Positions 17,702 to 26,520 of a DNA stretch of 64,000 bases are shown in pieces (within the stretch, counting starts at the first letter, position 1; every line of letters starts with the position of its first letter). The position numbers and the translations under genes are program-made. Source of the DNA: DATGUP01 sp035301265 (lineage in GTDB: Bacteria; Bacillota; Bacilli; Bacillales; Amphibacillaceae); the NCBI GenBank assembly GCA_035301265.1, contig DATGUP010000005.1:33722-97721 (forward strand), read 5' to 3'. Under the pieces are notes generated by a model. The model was not told where the DNA came from and ran no database searches. It saw nothing but the letters and a program-made list of their open reading frames with translations.

Positions 17702-18898
17702 ATGTGGATAGCCAATTTTTTTGTAGCGGGCAGCATCACAATGGTGGCTCCATTTATCTCATTGTACATTGAGTCGCTCGGCAACTTTTCCGATGCTTAT
17801 GTTCAAACTTGGTCTGGTTGGGTGTTTGGCGTCACATTTATGACTGCATTTATTTTTTCACCAATCTGGGGGCGCTTCGGTGACAAACACGGTAGAAAGC
17901 CGATACTCATCATTTCAGCCTCAGGACTCGGTCTATCTATATTATTGATGGGGTTTGCCACTTCAGTTTGGCAACTTTTTTTATTGCGTTTATTCATGGG
18001 CGTGTTTACCGGGTTTATTCCAACGTCACAGGCGCTTATTTCGACGCAAACACCGAAAAAAATCGCCGGCCGCGTTTTAGGAACTTTGCAGACAGGCAGT
18101 ATTACAGGAACATTAATGGGACCGCTGCTTGGCGGTGTTCTGGCAGATGCGTTCGGCTATGCCAACAGTTTTAAATGGACATCGGTAACCATTTTTATAT
18201 CGGCCATGATTGTTGCAATTGGTGTTAAAGAAATACGTATACAGTTTGCTGATGATGCGAAGGAATATAAATCTTATTCGAGCAAAGAAGTATTGCAGCA
18301 TATCATCAAGCAACCTGTATTGTTTGTTGTCATGCTCATCTCTGCATTGATCCAAGTCGCCCATTTCAGCATCCAACCGATCTTATCGTTATACGTCGCT
18401 GAATTACACGGGTCGGCAAATATCGCATTTTTCTCCGGTATGACCTTTTCAGCAGCAGGATTAGGCAATTTATTAATGACGCGTCGTTGGGGACGTCTCG
18501 GCGATCGCATCGGCTATATTAAAATCATGATTGGACTGCTTTTTATGGCTGGAGTCGTTTACTTTCCAGGCGCCTTCGTAACCAATATATGGCAGTTAAT
18601 CATTTTGCGGTTTTTGCTCGGTGTTTCCATTGGCGGAATTATTCCTGTACGGATCGCTTACATTCGCCAAGAAGCACCGTTATCCATGCAAGGAGAAGTC
18701 TTAGGCTATAATACAAGTTTACGCTTTTTAGGAAATGTAATCGGCCCTGCGCTCGGCGGAATTCTTTCCAGTTTCTTCGGATTTTCAGGTGTGTTTTTCG
18801 TTACTAGTTCGTTGCTCATTATATGTGGTATTATTTTGCTGAGCACCTGGTGGAAATATGAGCAGTTTGAAAAGCGGACGCGTTCTGCCATGCGTTAA
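17702..18898 (+). CDS. MFS drug/proton antiporter, DHA1 family (PmrA-like)
   Basis: A 12-helix multidrug-type exporter. The motif A loop GRFGDKHGRKP lies between helices 2 and 3, and motif C-like GPLLGGVLADAFG is in helix 5. Similarity is to streptococcal PmrA. The listed ATG gives 398 residues, but reading continues upstream without a stop and the preceding 14 codons (IDFDETSVKRNLAI) match the expected N-terminus of the family. A strong GAGGGG at 17647-17652 is ideally spaced for an ATC codon at 17660, so translation may start there at a non-AUG codon. No neighbouring regulator is seen. Confidence 0.85.
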   Translation: MWIANFFVAGSITMVAPFISLYIESLGNFSDAYVQTWSGWVFGVTFMTAFIFSPIWGRFGDKHGRKPILIISASGLGLSILLMGFATSVWQLFLLRLFMGVFTGFIPTSQALISTQTPKKIAGRVLGTLQTGSITGTLMGPLLGGVLADAFGYANSFKWTSVTIFISAMIVAIGVKEIRIQFADDAKEYKSYSSKEVLQHIIKQPVLFVVMLISALIQVAHFSIQPILSLYVAELHGSANIAFFSGMTFSAAGLGNLLMTRRWGRLGDRIGYIKIMIGLLFMAGVVYFPGAFVTNIWQLIILRFLLGVSIGGIIPVRIAYIRQEAPLSMQGEVLGYNTSLRFLGNVIGPALGGILSSFFGFSGVFFVTSSLLIICGIILLSTWWKYEQFEKRTRSAMR

Positions 18899-18958
18899 GT
18901 AAGTTGACATCAAAGATAAAATCAACGAATGATAACAGTACGATCTTAGACATTAGAA

Positions 18959-18992
18959 AAAGGAAGACTAGATGATCATCTGGTCTTCCTTT
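18959..18992. terminator. bidirectional terminator between MFS and RidA genes
   Basis: AAAGGAAGAC and GTCTTCCTTT pair, with a further AGATGATCATCT palindrome inside, giving a long hairpin. It lies between the convergent MFS and ridA genes. The rest of the gap to 19139 shows no gene. Confidence 0.7.
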
Positions 18993-19139
18993 AATGGTTA
19001 CTAGGCTTGTTCTAGCTCTACTCTATTATATTCACAACGCGGCCATAACGCCCCCCGATTGATTAAACGGATCGTTGAACAGCCTTTTGACAGTATTTGA
19101 TCCGTTCCATTTCTTTTCAGCATAACGCGTCTCGCCCAG

Positions 19140-19517
19140 TCATTTTTTATAAACGATAGCATCCATTTCGACAAGTACATCCTTCGGCAAACGGCTCACC
19201 TCTACTGTTGCGCGTGCGGGATAAGGTTCGCTTAAGTAGCGGCCATAAATATCGTTTACGACCGTAAAATTGTCCATTGATGAAAGATAAATCGTAAATT
19301 TGACGGCTTGGGAAAACTCTACTCCAGCTTCAGTCAATACAGCTTTAATGTTCTCCATCACTTGTTTCGTCTGATTTTCAATTCCGGATACAATCTCACC
19401 TGATTTTGGATCGACAGGAATTTGACCTGATACATAGATAAAATCGCCCGCTTCAATCGCCTGTGAATATGGGCCGATCGCTTCTGGTGCATTCTCTGTA
19501 TGAATCGCTTTTAGCAA
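19140..19517 (-). CDS. ridA: RidA family reactive intermediate/imine deaminase
   Basis: A 125-residue member of the RidA/YjgF/YabJ family, which as a trimer hydrolyses reactive enamines and imines made by PLP enzymes such as threonine dehydratase. Family motifs are AIGPYSQAI, YVSGQIPVDP and the signature ARATVEVSRLPKDVLVEMDAI with the substrate-binding Arg at about 105. The start is TTG, 9 to 11 bases after AAGGAGG. It stands alone here; the gene next to it is a MATE exporter. Confidence 0.92.
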   Translation of the reverse strand: MLKAIHTENAPEAIGPYSQAIEAGDFIYVSGQIPVDPKSGEIVSGIENQTKQVMENIKAVLTEAGVEFSQAVKFTIYLSSMDNFTVVNDIYGRYLSEPYPARATVEVSRLPKDVLVEMDAIVYKK

Positions 19518-19678
19518 ATGAATCTCCTCCTTACCATCTCTTTATCTCTTTTCCATCATAACACGTTTTCTCATCTATGACAGATCCGCCTTTTAATGAC
19601 AGGTTTCGTTATTTGAATCAACCATTTTCACACCAATATATTGGCGTAAAGTACATATGTTTCTACAACATATAGAAG

Positions 19679-19711
19679 TTATCCGCAGACTTATCCACAA
19701 GCTGTGCATAA
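19679..19711. other. cluster of three DnaA-box-like sites
   Basis: Within 33 bases lie TTATCCGCA (one mismatch), TTATCCACA (perfect DnaA box) and, on the opposite strand, TTATGCACA (fits TTATNCACA). The cluster directly follows the stop codon of the MATE gene and is not next to dnaA or dnaN. It may be one of the remote DnaA-binding clusters known in Bacillus. Confidence 0.55.
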
Positions 19712-19712
19712 G

Positions 19713-21065
19713 TCAACTTGTTGTCTTCGTGAATATTTTTTTCTCGCGCCATCGACCGAAGCGATAATAGCCGAATGCACAAAATGAACTGACTATAAAG
19801 CTCGACCCAACTCCAATCGCAATTCCAATATCTCCAAAAAAGTGTGAGAAAAGCCATGCCAACGGATAACGCAACACCCAAAAAGAAATGATGTTTAAAA
19901 CAAGCACTTGGTACATAGCACCGGAAGCTCGAACGATCCCGTTTAAGATGAAATTGATGCCAAGAAACGGGTAGCACATGGCGACGATCTGTAAAAAACG
20001 TGTCCCAAACCGAACGGATCCTTCCGCCTGAATGAACAAACGGATGCCAAATTCAGCCAAAATGGCGACAATCCCACCAGTGATAAGCATAATAACGAAA
20101 TTATATAAAACAGCTTGTCGAGCAATCTGCTTCACACGCTGCCAGTTGCGAAGGCCAATATTTTGTCCAGCCATACTATTGACCGCTGTTCCCAATGCTT
20201 GTGCTGGCAAGACGATAATACTGTTCAAACGTTGTGCCGCCCCGTAACCGGCAATAACATGTTCACCAAATGAAGTGACAACACTCATAATCGCAGCTGA
20301 ACCTGCTGAAATCACCGCCGTCTGCAACCCAGAGGGAATACCAAGATGTAAAATCAATCCGACTTCTTCTCTGTTCGGAAGTGTCGGCCATGAAAAGGGC
20401 ACGAGTTTGTGGTATAAAACATAGAGCAATCCATAGATAAAAGCACTGCCCTGCGCCGCAATCGTTGCTAAAGCCGCTCCTTGAATACCCCAATTCAACC
20501 CAGCAATGAATAGCGGATCCAGGACAATATTTAAAAGAACAGCTAACAAGACAAAACGAAGTGGTGTTTTGCTATCACCCAATGCCCGTAGCACAGTGCT
20601 AATAAAATTGTAGCCAAACAGAAATAAAATGCCTAAAAAGTTAATTTGCAAATACGTTGTAGCAGCAGGCATCATATTAGCTGGTGTCCCAAGAAAACGG
20701 AGCAAACCGTCAGAAAAAAAGGAGCCAGTCGATCCTAGGATGACCGACATCACTAGCAAAATGACGACAAATGCGTTTAAATAACGCTTCAAGCCATCCT
20801 CATCACCGCGACCTTTTTGCTGCGATAAAACGGTCAATGCAGCATTGTTCAATCCGAGTACAAACGATAAAACCGTGAAAACGATTGTGCTTGAGACAGC
20901 AACAGCTCCGAGAGCATTCGCACCAAGGAGGTTTCCCACCCACAAATGATCTGCAAGTTGATACGACGTTTGCAACAAGTTCGTCAGCATGATCGGACCT
21001 GAAAAGAGGAGCAAATGCTTGAGAATATTTCCTTTTGTAAAATCATGCTGCTTGATCACTATCAT
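19713..21065 (-). CDS. MATE family efflux transporter
   Basis: A 450-residue, 12-helix Na+- or H+-coupled exporter of cationic drugs or metabolites. Two homologous MatE halves are visible, with GPIMLTNLLQTSYQLADHLWVG at the N-terminus as expected for the family (helix 1) and GIPSGLQTAVISAGSAAIM opening the second half. The ATG was chosen because GGAAAGGA lies upstream; the extra 33 codons of open frame before it are not family-like and overlap a terminator. Substrate cannot be told from sequence. Confidence 0.9.
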   Translation of the reverse strand: MIVIKQHDFTKGNILKHLLLFSGPIMLTNLLQTSYQLADHLWVGNLLGANALGAVAVSSTIVFTVLSFVLGLNNAALTVLSQQKGRGDEDGLKRYLNAFVVILLVMSVILGSTGSFFSDGLLRFLGTPANMMPAATTYLQINFLGILFLFGYNFISTVLRALGDSKTPLRFVLLAVLLNIVLDPLFIAGLNWGIQGAALATIAAQGSAFIYGLLYVLYHKLVPFSWPTLPNREEVGLILHLGIPSGLQTAVISAGSAAIMSVVTSFGEHVIAGYGAAQRLNSIIVLPAQALGTAVNSMAGQNIGLRNWQRVKQIARQAVLYNFVIMLITGGIVAILAEFGIRLFIQAEGSVRFGTRFLQIVAMCYPFLGINFILNGIVRASGAMYQVLVLNIISFWVLRYPLAWLFSHFFGDIGIAIGVGSSFIVSSFCAFGYYRFGRWREKKIFTKTTS

Positions 21066-21130
21066 GGCAGTCCTTTCCAAAATACATGCGCTTTCATTGT
21101 AACATGCTAATCGTTTTAAAAAAGTGAAAC

Positions 21131-21155
21131 AAGCTGCTTGATACGTTAGCAGCTT
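21131..21155 (-). terminator. intrinsic terminator of the TRAP operon
   Basis: AAGCTGCT and AGCAGCTT pair, followed on the minus strand by GTTTCACTTTTTT, 6 bases after the permease stop codon. Confidence 0.75.
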
Positions 21156-21160
21156 GAAAA

Positions 21161-23335
21161 TCAAGCACTGCCCGGTGCGCTTATACCACTGCCTTTATCC
21201 CTGTTTCGTTTCCACCACTGGATAAGGACGATGAGGGCGAACAAACCAAACCCGAGCAGATCGGTCCACCAAATATGGTTAATCAAAACGACCGCTGCAG
21301 CTACAGCAAGCACTCGCTCTGTCCAACCGTACTTTGTTAGCAAATAGCCTTGGATAAACGTTGACCAAGCGACAATACCGATAAAGGCCGTCGCAATACT
21401 GAGAACAATTTGCAGTACTGAAGCCGACTCATCTTGAAAAATGAGCATTGGGTTTAAAACAAATGCATAAGGTAAAAGCAAAGCACCCATATCAAACTTA
21501 AATCCTTGTACGCCTGTTCGCAATGGATCCGCCTTGGCAATCCCCGATGTAGCATAAGCCGGCAAGTTAATCGGCGGTGTGTCATCAGCTAGAATACCGT
21601 AATAAAATACGAATAGATGGGCAGCTAAGACAGGGACACCGATTTTGATTAAAGCTGGTGCCATAACGGCAGCTAAGACGATATACGTCGCTGTTGTTGG
21701 CAATCCCATCCCCATAATGATACAAGCGATCATAGTGAACAACAATACGAGAAACAATTGGTTATGAGCTAAATCGAGAATCATGCTCGATAGAATCGGC
21801 CCGAGCCCGGTCATGGTGACAACACCTGTGAGGATTCCTGCCGTTGCACAGGCAGCCACGACGCTAAGCGAATTTTTGGCCCCAAGCTCCAATGCTGTGA
21901 AAAATTCCTTCCAACCAAATTTAACTTGCTTTTCAGCTTTCGCTTTTTTACCAAGCGCATACCAAATCAAAGCGAATAACAAACTCCCTGCTGAAACAAG
22001 TGTCACGTATTCATTCAGTCCAAACAATAGATGGGCAGCATAAGCGCTGCCGATGAACAAAAATGCAACTAAAAAACCTGTGCCAAAGCGCCGTTGCATG
22101 TGATAGGAAAACAAGGCGATCGTAATGGTACCGACTATCGCTAAAAATGAGGCGATAATCGGCGTTAGGCGCATGACAAGCAACACGATAATAGCAATGA
22201 CCGGAAGCAATAAATAGCCGCGTCCGGCAATCACATGAAACGGTGAAATAAGTTCACTACGCGGTATACCTGACAAATTATGTTTGCTTGCCTCTAAATG
22301 AACCATAACTAATATAGCCGTATAATTCAGTAAAGCCGGAACCGCAGCAGCTATCGCAATTTCCAAGTATGGAATCCCTGTAAAATCGGCCATGATAAAA
22401 GCGGCGGCTCCCATAACCGGCGGTAAAAGCTGTCCACTCGATGATGCTGCCACTTCCACACCACCGGCTATATGTGGTTTAAAGCCTGTTCTTTTCATAA
22501 GCGGAATTGTAAATGTTCCAGTTGTAACAGCATTGGCTACGGAACTTCCGGAAATCGATCCCATCATACCCGATGAGACAACGGCCGCTTTTGCCGGACC
22601 GCCTTTAAATGAACCGACAAGCGACATCGCCAAATCGATGAACATTCGCCCTGCACCCGTCACTTCTAGAAAAGCACCGAATAGAATAAAGATAAACACG
22701 TATTGTGCTGAGACTGTAATCGGTGTACCGAAAATCCCTTCATTGGATAAATACATAAATTCGGCAATCTCATTCCAGGAAAATCCAAAATGGTTAATCG
22801 CATCTGGTAAAATAGCTCTTGCCCCTAAAAAATCCGGTAGATACTTGTCGCCGAGCCATGCATAAAGCATAAAAATAATCGCTAATATGACAAGCGGTTT
22901 GCCGACGACACGTCTTGTTGCCTCTAGCACTAACAAAAGGGCAATAAACGACATAATCGTATCCAATGTATTCGGATTGCCGACCTTACCGAGCAAATCG
23001 GGAAAAATCACGATAATATAAACACCCGTTGAGGCACCAAGCGCCGCTAAAAGCAAATCATACCATGGAATTTTTGTTTGACCGAGCTTTTTCTTATACG
23101 GATATATTAAAAAGGTCAGGGTCAATGCAAAACCTAAATGAATCGCATTCTGCATCATGCGAGGCAGCATTTCTATACCAGCTGAATATAAATGAAACAG
23201 CGACATAGCAACTGCGATGATCAAAACAAGCATAGCCATCCAGCCAAACAACGTCCGATCGCTGCCCTCAAGTTCGTCCAGTTGTTTATTCATTTCTTCA
23301 AGACCAACATCTCTATCTAAGTTTGTATCCGTCAT
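21161..23335 (-). CDS. TRAP transporter permease, fused 4TM-12TM (TAXI type)
   Basis: A 724-residue membrane protein in which the small (DctQ-like) and large (DctM-like) TRAP subunits are fused, as is usual for TAXI systems. It imports an organic anion, driven by Na+ or H+, with the binding protein encoded two genes upstream. About 17-19 helices are predicted. The DctM half shows GSISGSSVANAVTTGTFTIP and the GMGLPTTATYIVLAAVMAP element. The ATG follows GGAGGAGGCGCTT; a GTG five codons upstream overlaps that site. Substrate unknown; glutamate and dicarboxylates are examples in the family. Confidence 0.93.
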   Translation of the reverse strand: MTDTNLDRDVGLEEMNKQLDELEGSDRTLFGWMAMLVLIIAVAMSLFHLYSAGIEMLPRMMQNAIHLGFALTLTFLIYPYKKKLGQTKIPWYDLLLAALGASTGVYIIVIFPDLLGKVGNPNTLDTIMSFIALLLVLEATRRVVGKPLVILAIIFMLYAWLGDKYLPDFLGARAILPDAINHFGFSWNEIAEFMYLSNEGIFGTPITVSAQYVFIFILFGAFLEVTGAGRMFIDLAMSLVGSFKGGPAKAAVVSSGMMGSISGSSVANAVTTGTFTIPLMKRTGFKPHIAGGVEVAASSSGQLLPPVMGAAAFIMADFTGIPYLEIAIAAAVPALLNYTAILVMVHLEASKHNLSGIPRSELISPFHVIAGRGYLLLPVIAIIVLLVMRLTPIIASFLAIVGTITIALFSYHMQRRFGTGFLVAFLFIGSAYAAHLLFGLNEYVTLVSAGSLLFALIWYALGKKAKAEKQVKFGWKEFFTALELGAKNSLSVVAACATAGILTGVVTMTGLGPILSSMILDLAHNQLFLVLLFTMIACIIMGMGLPTTATYIVLAAVMAPALIKIGVPVLAAHLFVFYYGILADDTPPINLPAYATSGIAKADPLRTGVQGFKFDMGALLLPYAFVLNPMLIFQDESASVLQIVLSIATAFIGIVAWSTFIQGYLLTKYGWTERVLAVAAAVVLINHIWWTDLLGFGLFALIVLIQWWKRNRDKGSGISAPGSA

Positions 23336-23353
23336 AAGCGCCTCCTCCACACG

Positions 23354-23896
23354 TCAAAATAGCTGTAATTTGTGCTTCCAGTACGCTAACCGCCTTTCTT
23401 CGGTTACAAAAATGGTTAAGGTCGTACCGCGAAAAGGGTGTTTTGACAGTTCCCATGTTTTATCGTCAATGGTCAGCGTATGATCGTTTAGCGCAACAGC
23501 ATGAAAAGCGATTTCGGAAAAGGGTTGATTGATATTTTCGTAAACGTAGTACCCGTTTTCCATGCGAGTGGATGCATCATCTGGTGTTTCAGTCTCAATT
23601 CCAGCTCCAAAACTGCAATTCCAACTTTCCATTAGGACGATATCATATGCTTCATTGATTTCAAACTTTTCAATTATCGGGCATCTAGCGACCGAATGTA
23701 TGTATTGAGATTCCAACGTCGTACCGGTATTGACGTGTTGAGCGATCAAAATGCGCCCATCCGTATCGATGGCGTAGATGATAGGCACTCGAGAGCTGCA
23801 CACGTATATACCGATAGACAAAAGGATGCACAGTAAAATAATCCAACCGGCACGCCATGTTAAGCCGGTGTGCCGGTTTCCAGAATCCGTTGCCAT
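23354..23896 (-). CDS. DUF1850 protein of the TAXI-TRAP operon
   Basis: A 180-residue protein with one N-terminal membrane anchor (about 16-34) and an extracytoplasmic domain. DUF1850 is regularly found between the binding protein and the permease of TAXI-type TRAP loci, as here. The YIHSVARCPIIEKFEI stretch matches the family's Y-x-H-S-V signature. Its ATG overlaps the stop codon of the binding-protein gene (TAATG), so the two are coupled. Biochemical role unknown. Confidence 0.88.
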   Translation of the reverse strand: MATDSGNRHTGLTWRAGWIILLCILLSIGIYVCSSRVPIIYAIDTDGRILIAQHVNTGTTLESQYIHSVARCPIIEKFEINEAYDIVLMESWNCSFGAGIETETPDDASTRMENGYYVYENINQPFSEIAFHAVALNDHTLTIDDKTWELSKHPFRGTTLTIFVTEERRLAYWKHKLQLF

Positions 23897-24921
23897 TACT
23901 CGTCGAGCACGCCCTCTTCGACATAATATTTTTCCGCACCTGGATGTAGATCAATCGACATGCCCTCTGTTGCCGTCTCCAATGTCATATCTTTACCACG
24001 GTCATGCGCCGCTTCGAGTTCATCCTTGTTTTCAAACAACGCTTTTGTCATTTCATAGACAACATCTTCGGATAAATCGCTGTCGACAACAAGGATAGCC
24101 ATGACAGCAACTGTGTTGATATCTTCATCTTGACCGTAGTCAGCATACTCGTCTTTCGATATCGTTCGCTCGGTATAATACGCGTATTCCGATGTTAATT
24201 TATCGATCACATCGTCTGGAATAGACAACACTTTGACATCTTTATTTGCGCCTAATTCCTGAATGGCACTTGTCGGAGCACCGGCTACAATAAATGCCGC
24301 ATCGATCGTTCCGTTTTGTAAGCCTTGCGATGCATCACCAAATCCTAAATATTCCGGTGTGAAATCATCGTATGTTAAACCGGCTGCTTCCAAAATTTGA
24401 TTAGCGTTCGCCTCAGTTCCACTACCTTGATCACCGACAGCAACTTTCTTACCTTCTAAATCTTCAATGGATTCCACGCCGCTGTCCGCCGTCGTCACAA
24501 TCTGGATGTCTTCTGGATAGAGAGAGACCATTCCAGCCATATTATCAACAGTGTTTCCTTCAAAATCTTCCAACGTTTCACCGTTAACTGCATAGTAAGC
24601 GATATCATTTTGAATAAGCGCTAATTGATAATCGCCATCGCCCATTTCCTGAGCATTTGCAACTGAAGCTCCTGTTGAGACAGCGTTAGCACTCGCCACA
24701 CCATCGACGTCAGAAAAAATTTGTTGCGCCATGGCAACACCTAGCGGATAATACGTACCGCTTGTTCCACCTGTGCCAATCGTTATCCGCTCACCGCTAT
24801 TTTCTGCATCATCGCCATCGCCGCCATTTGATACATCGCCGTCATCCTTAGCACTGCCGCATCCAGCAAGTCCTAGGATAAGGACGAGAAAAAGCATGTG
24901 TGCTAACTTTAATGGTTTCAC
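23896..24921 (-). CDS. TAXI family TRAP transporter solute-binding lipoprotein
   Basis: A 341-residue extracytoplasmic receptor. The signal peptide ends in lipobox LAGC, followed by an Asp/Gly-rich linker (about 20-45). The family hallmark IGTGGTSGTYYPLGVAMAQQI begins the domain, and KKVAVGDQGSGTEANANQIL is the second conserved block. The GTG at 24921 was preferred because AAAGGGGCGG lies 5 bases before it; an in-frame GTG six codons earlier overlaps that site. First gene of the TAXI-DUF1850-permease operon, with a TTGACA promoter upstream. Confidence 0.92.
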   Translation of the reverse strand: MKPLKLAHMLFLVLILGLAGCGSAKDDGDVSNGGDGDDAENSGERITIGTGGTSGTYYPLGVAMAQQIFSDVDGVASANAVSTGASVANAQEMGDGDYQLALIQNDIAYYAVNGETLEDFEGNTVDNMAGMVSLYPEDIQIVTTADSGVESIEDLEGKKVAVGDQGSGTEANANQILEAAGLTYDDFTPEYLGFGDASQGLQNGTIDAAFIVAGAPTSAIQELGANKDVKVLSIPDDVIDKLTSEYAYYTERTISKDEYADYGQDEDINTVAVMAILVVDSDLSEDVVYEMTKALFENKDELEAAHDRGKDMTLETATEGMSIDLHPGAEKYYVEEGVLDE

Positions 24922-24968
24922 GTTGACCGCCCCTTTCACCGTTATTTTGAAATAGAAGGTATATTTTG

Positions 24969-24996
24969 ATTTTAACCGTTTTCATTTTTGTGTCAA
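24969..24996 (-). promoter_or_regulatory. promoter of the TAXI-TRAP operon
   Basis: Minus strand: perfect TTGACA, 16-base spacer, TAAAAT, about 50 bases upstream of the binding-protein start. Confidence 0.65.
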
Positions 24997-25026
24997 GCCT
25001 TAGCGGTTTCAATTGCGCGCATTCTC

Positions 25027-25055
25027 TTGACAATATTGGGAAAATTTCATATAAT
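25027..25055 (+). promoter_or_regulatory. consensus sigma-A promoter of the divergent regulator
   Basis: Perfect TTGACA and TATAAT with a 17-base spacer, about 80 bases before the GTG start at 25139. It is back-to-back with the TRAP promoter, 30 bases away, so one bound regulator could affect both. Confidence 0.8.
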
Positions 25056-25138
25056 ACATCGAAATACGTTGGAGCTTGTAACATAAACCGAGATGATTGT
25101 CGGAATAATCATGAATTTTAAATAGGGAGAGAAGATAA

Positions 25139-26431
25139 GTGAAAACGAGAATAGCCGTTTTTGGCCGAAAGGACACCGTTGCGAGGATTGAAAACTATAT
25201 ATCCGAAAAAGAAGAGATACAAATATTTCCCTTTATTTATCAACATGTTCAAGAAACCAATGATCTCATCGAAAAAGCTGTCATGTGCGATATTTACCTT
25301 TTTATGAATCCGCTCGCCTATTTATACGCAAAGGATAAGATTGACAAAAAGCGATTACCTGCCATCCAAATCCCTATTGATGAATTCACCATTGCCACTG
25401 CACTCTATCGCCTTAAAAACTCCCATAAATATGCAATCAGACGCATTTCCATCGATACATCACAAAAGCAAGCCGTCATGAATGTATTGGATGAGTTGGC
25501 CATTAACCCGAAGGATATTTATTTGTACAACTACGATGAAAGTAAAGCATTCACACCTTCTGCTATTGCCTCTTTTCACGAAAATCTAAACCTTGATGGA
25601 AAAACGGATTTCGTTTTAACTTCGAGCCGAGATGTAGAAAATTTGCTTCAGGAAAAAAACATTCCCGTCAGCACGATACAAATTCCCAAAACTAATGTCT
25701 TAAAAGCTATACACGAAGCAAAAACCACCATGCAGTTAAACGAGAAGACGAGCGCGCAAATCGTTGCCGGGTACGTACGTATCAAGAACTTAGGTGACAT
25801 ACGAGAAGAAAAAAACGCAACGTATGCGCGAAAACTTGTTCAAACCATGCAGGACATTTTAGAAAAATACGGGCGGAAAACGCACTCCTCCGTTTTATCA
25901 ATCAAAGACAATCTGTTTGTTTTGTTCGGAACACGCGGCATGTTGAATTATATTACAAATAATTATCGTAATTTTCCGTTACTTCGCGAATTGGAAAAAG
26001 AACTAGATGCCCGAATCGACATTGGGCTTGGGCTCGGATTGACAGCCAAACAGGCCGAATACCATGCGACATTGGCCCTTGAAGCTTGCGCGACGAAAAA
26101 CATTAGCAACGCCTATATCGTTAATGAACGTGAAGATATGTTCGGGCCACTCGGCGTTGAAAAACCTTTTGACACCTCAAAACTATACCATTCGCTTATT
26201 CACAAAGCAAAATTAAATAATGAACTGTCTTACAATTTTTTGGATTTTATCTCATTGCGCAATAACGAACCGTTCTCAGCCCAGGATATTGCTGCATATT
26301 ACGGTGTCACTAAACGCAGCGCCGAACGGACGATCGGGAAGCTATTATCCGGTAAAGTTATCAAAGTCGTTGGTGAGGAAAAACCATACTTACGCGGCCG
26401 GCCGCGAAAGCTCTTTCAGATCGATCAATAG
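25139..26431 (+). CDS. putative one-component transcriptional regulator (degenerate cyclase-like domain plus winged HTH)
   Basis: A 430-residue soluble protein I cannot assign to a named family. Residues 1-190 look like an alpha/beta ligand-sensing domain (opening MKTRIAVFGRKDTVARIE). Residues about 210-350 resemble a GGDEF/GTP cyclohydrolase III-like fold (IVAGYVRIKNLGDIR, then RIDIGLGLGLTAKQAEYHA) without a GGDEF motif. Residues 370-430 form a winged HTH (AQDIAAYYGVTKRSAERTIGK) ending in a basic GRPRKLF. It is transcribed divergently from the TAXI-TRAP operon and is the obvious candidate to control it. The start is GTG after GGGAGAG. Confidence 0.65.
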   Translation: MKTRIAVFGRKDTVARIENYISEKEEIQIFPFIYQHVQETNDLIEKAVMCDIYLFMNPLAYLYAKDKIDKKRLPAIQIPIDEFTIATALYRLKNSHKYAIRRISIDTSQKQAVMNVLDELAINPKDIYLYNYDESKAFTPSAIASFHENLNLDGKTDFVLTSSRDVENLLQEKNIPVSTIQIPKTNVLKAIHEAKTTMQLNEKTSAQIVAGYVRIKNLGDIREEKNATYARKLVQTMQDILEKYGRKTHSSVLSIKDNLFVLFGTRGMLNYITNNYRNFPLLRELEKELDARIDIGLGLGLTAKQAEYHATLALEACATKNISNAYIVNEREDMFGPLGVEKPFDTSKLYHSLIHKAKLNNELSYNFLDFISLRNNEPFSAQDIAAYYGVTKRSAERTIGKLLSGKVIKVVGEEKPYLRGRPRKLFQIDQ

Positions 26432-26520
26432 AATCCCACCAACACAGCCCGTTCTTGCTGTTCATTTTCTCTATTGTAGACATAAACAAAAAAGCTATCA
26501 ACATCTGTGCAGCAACAGCA

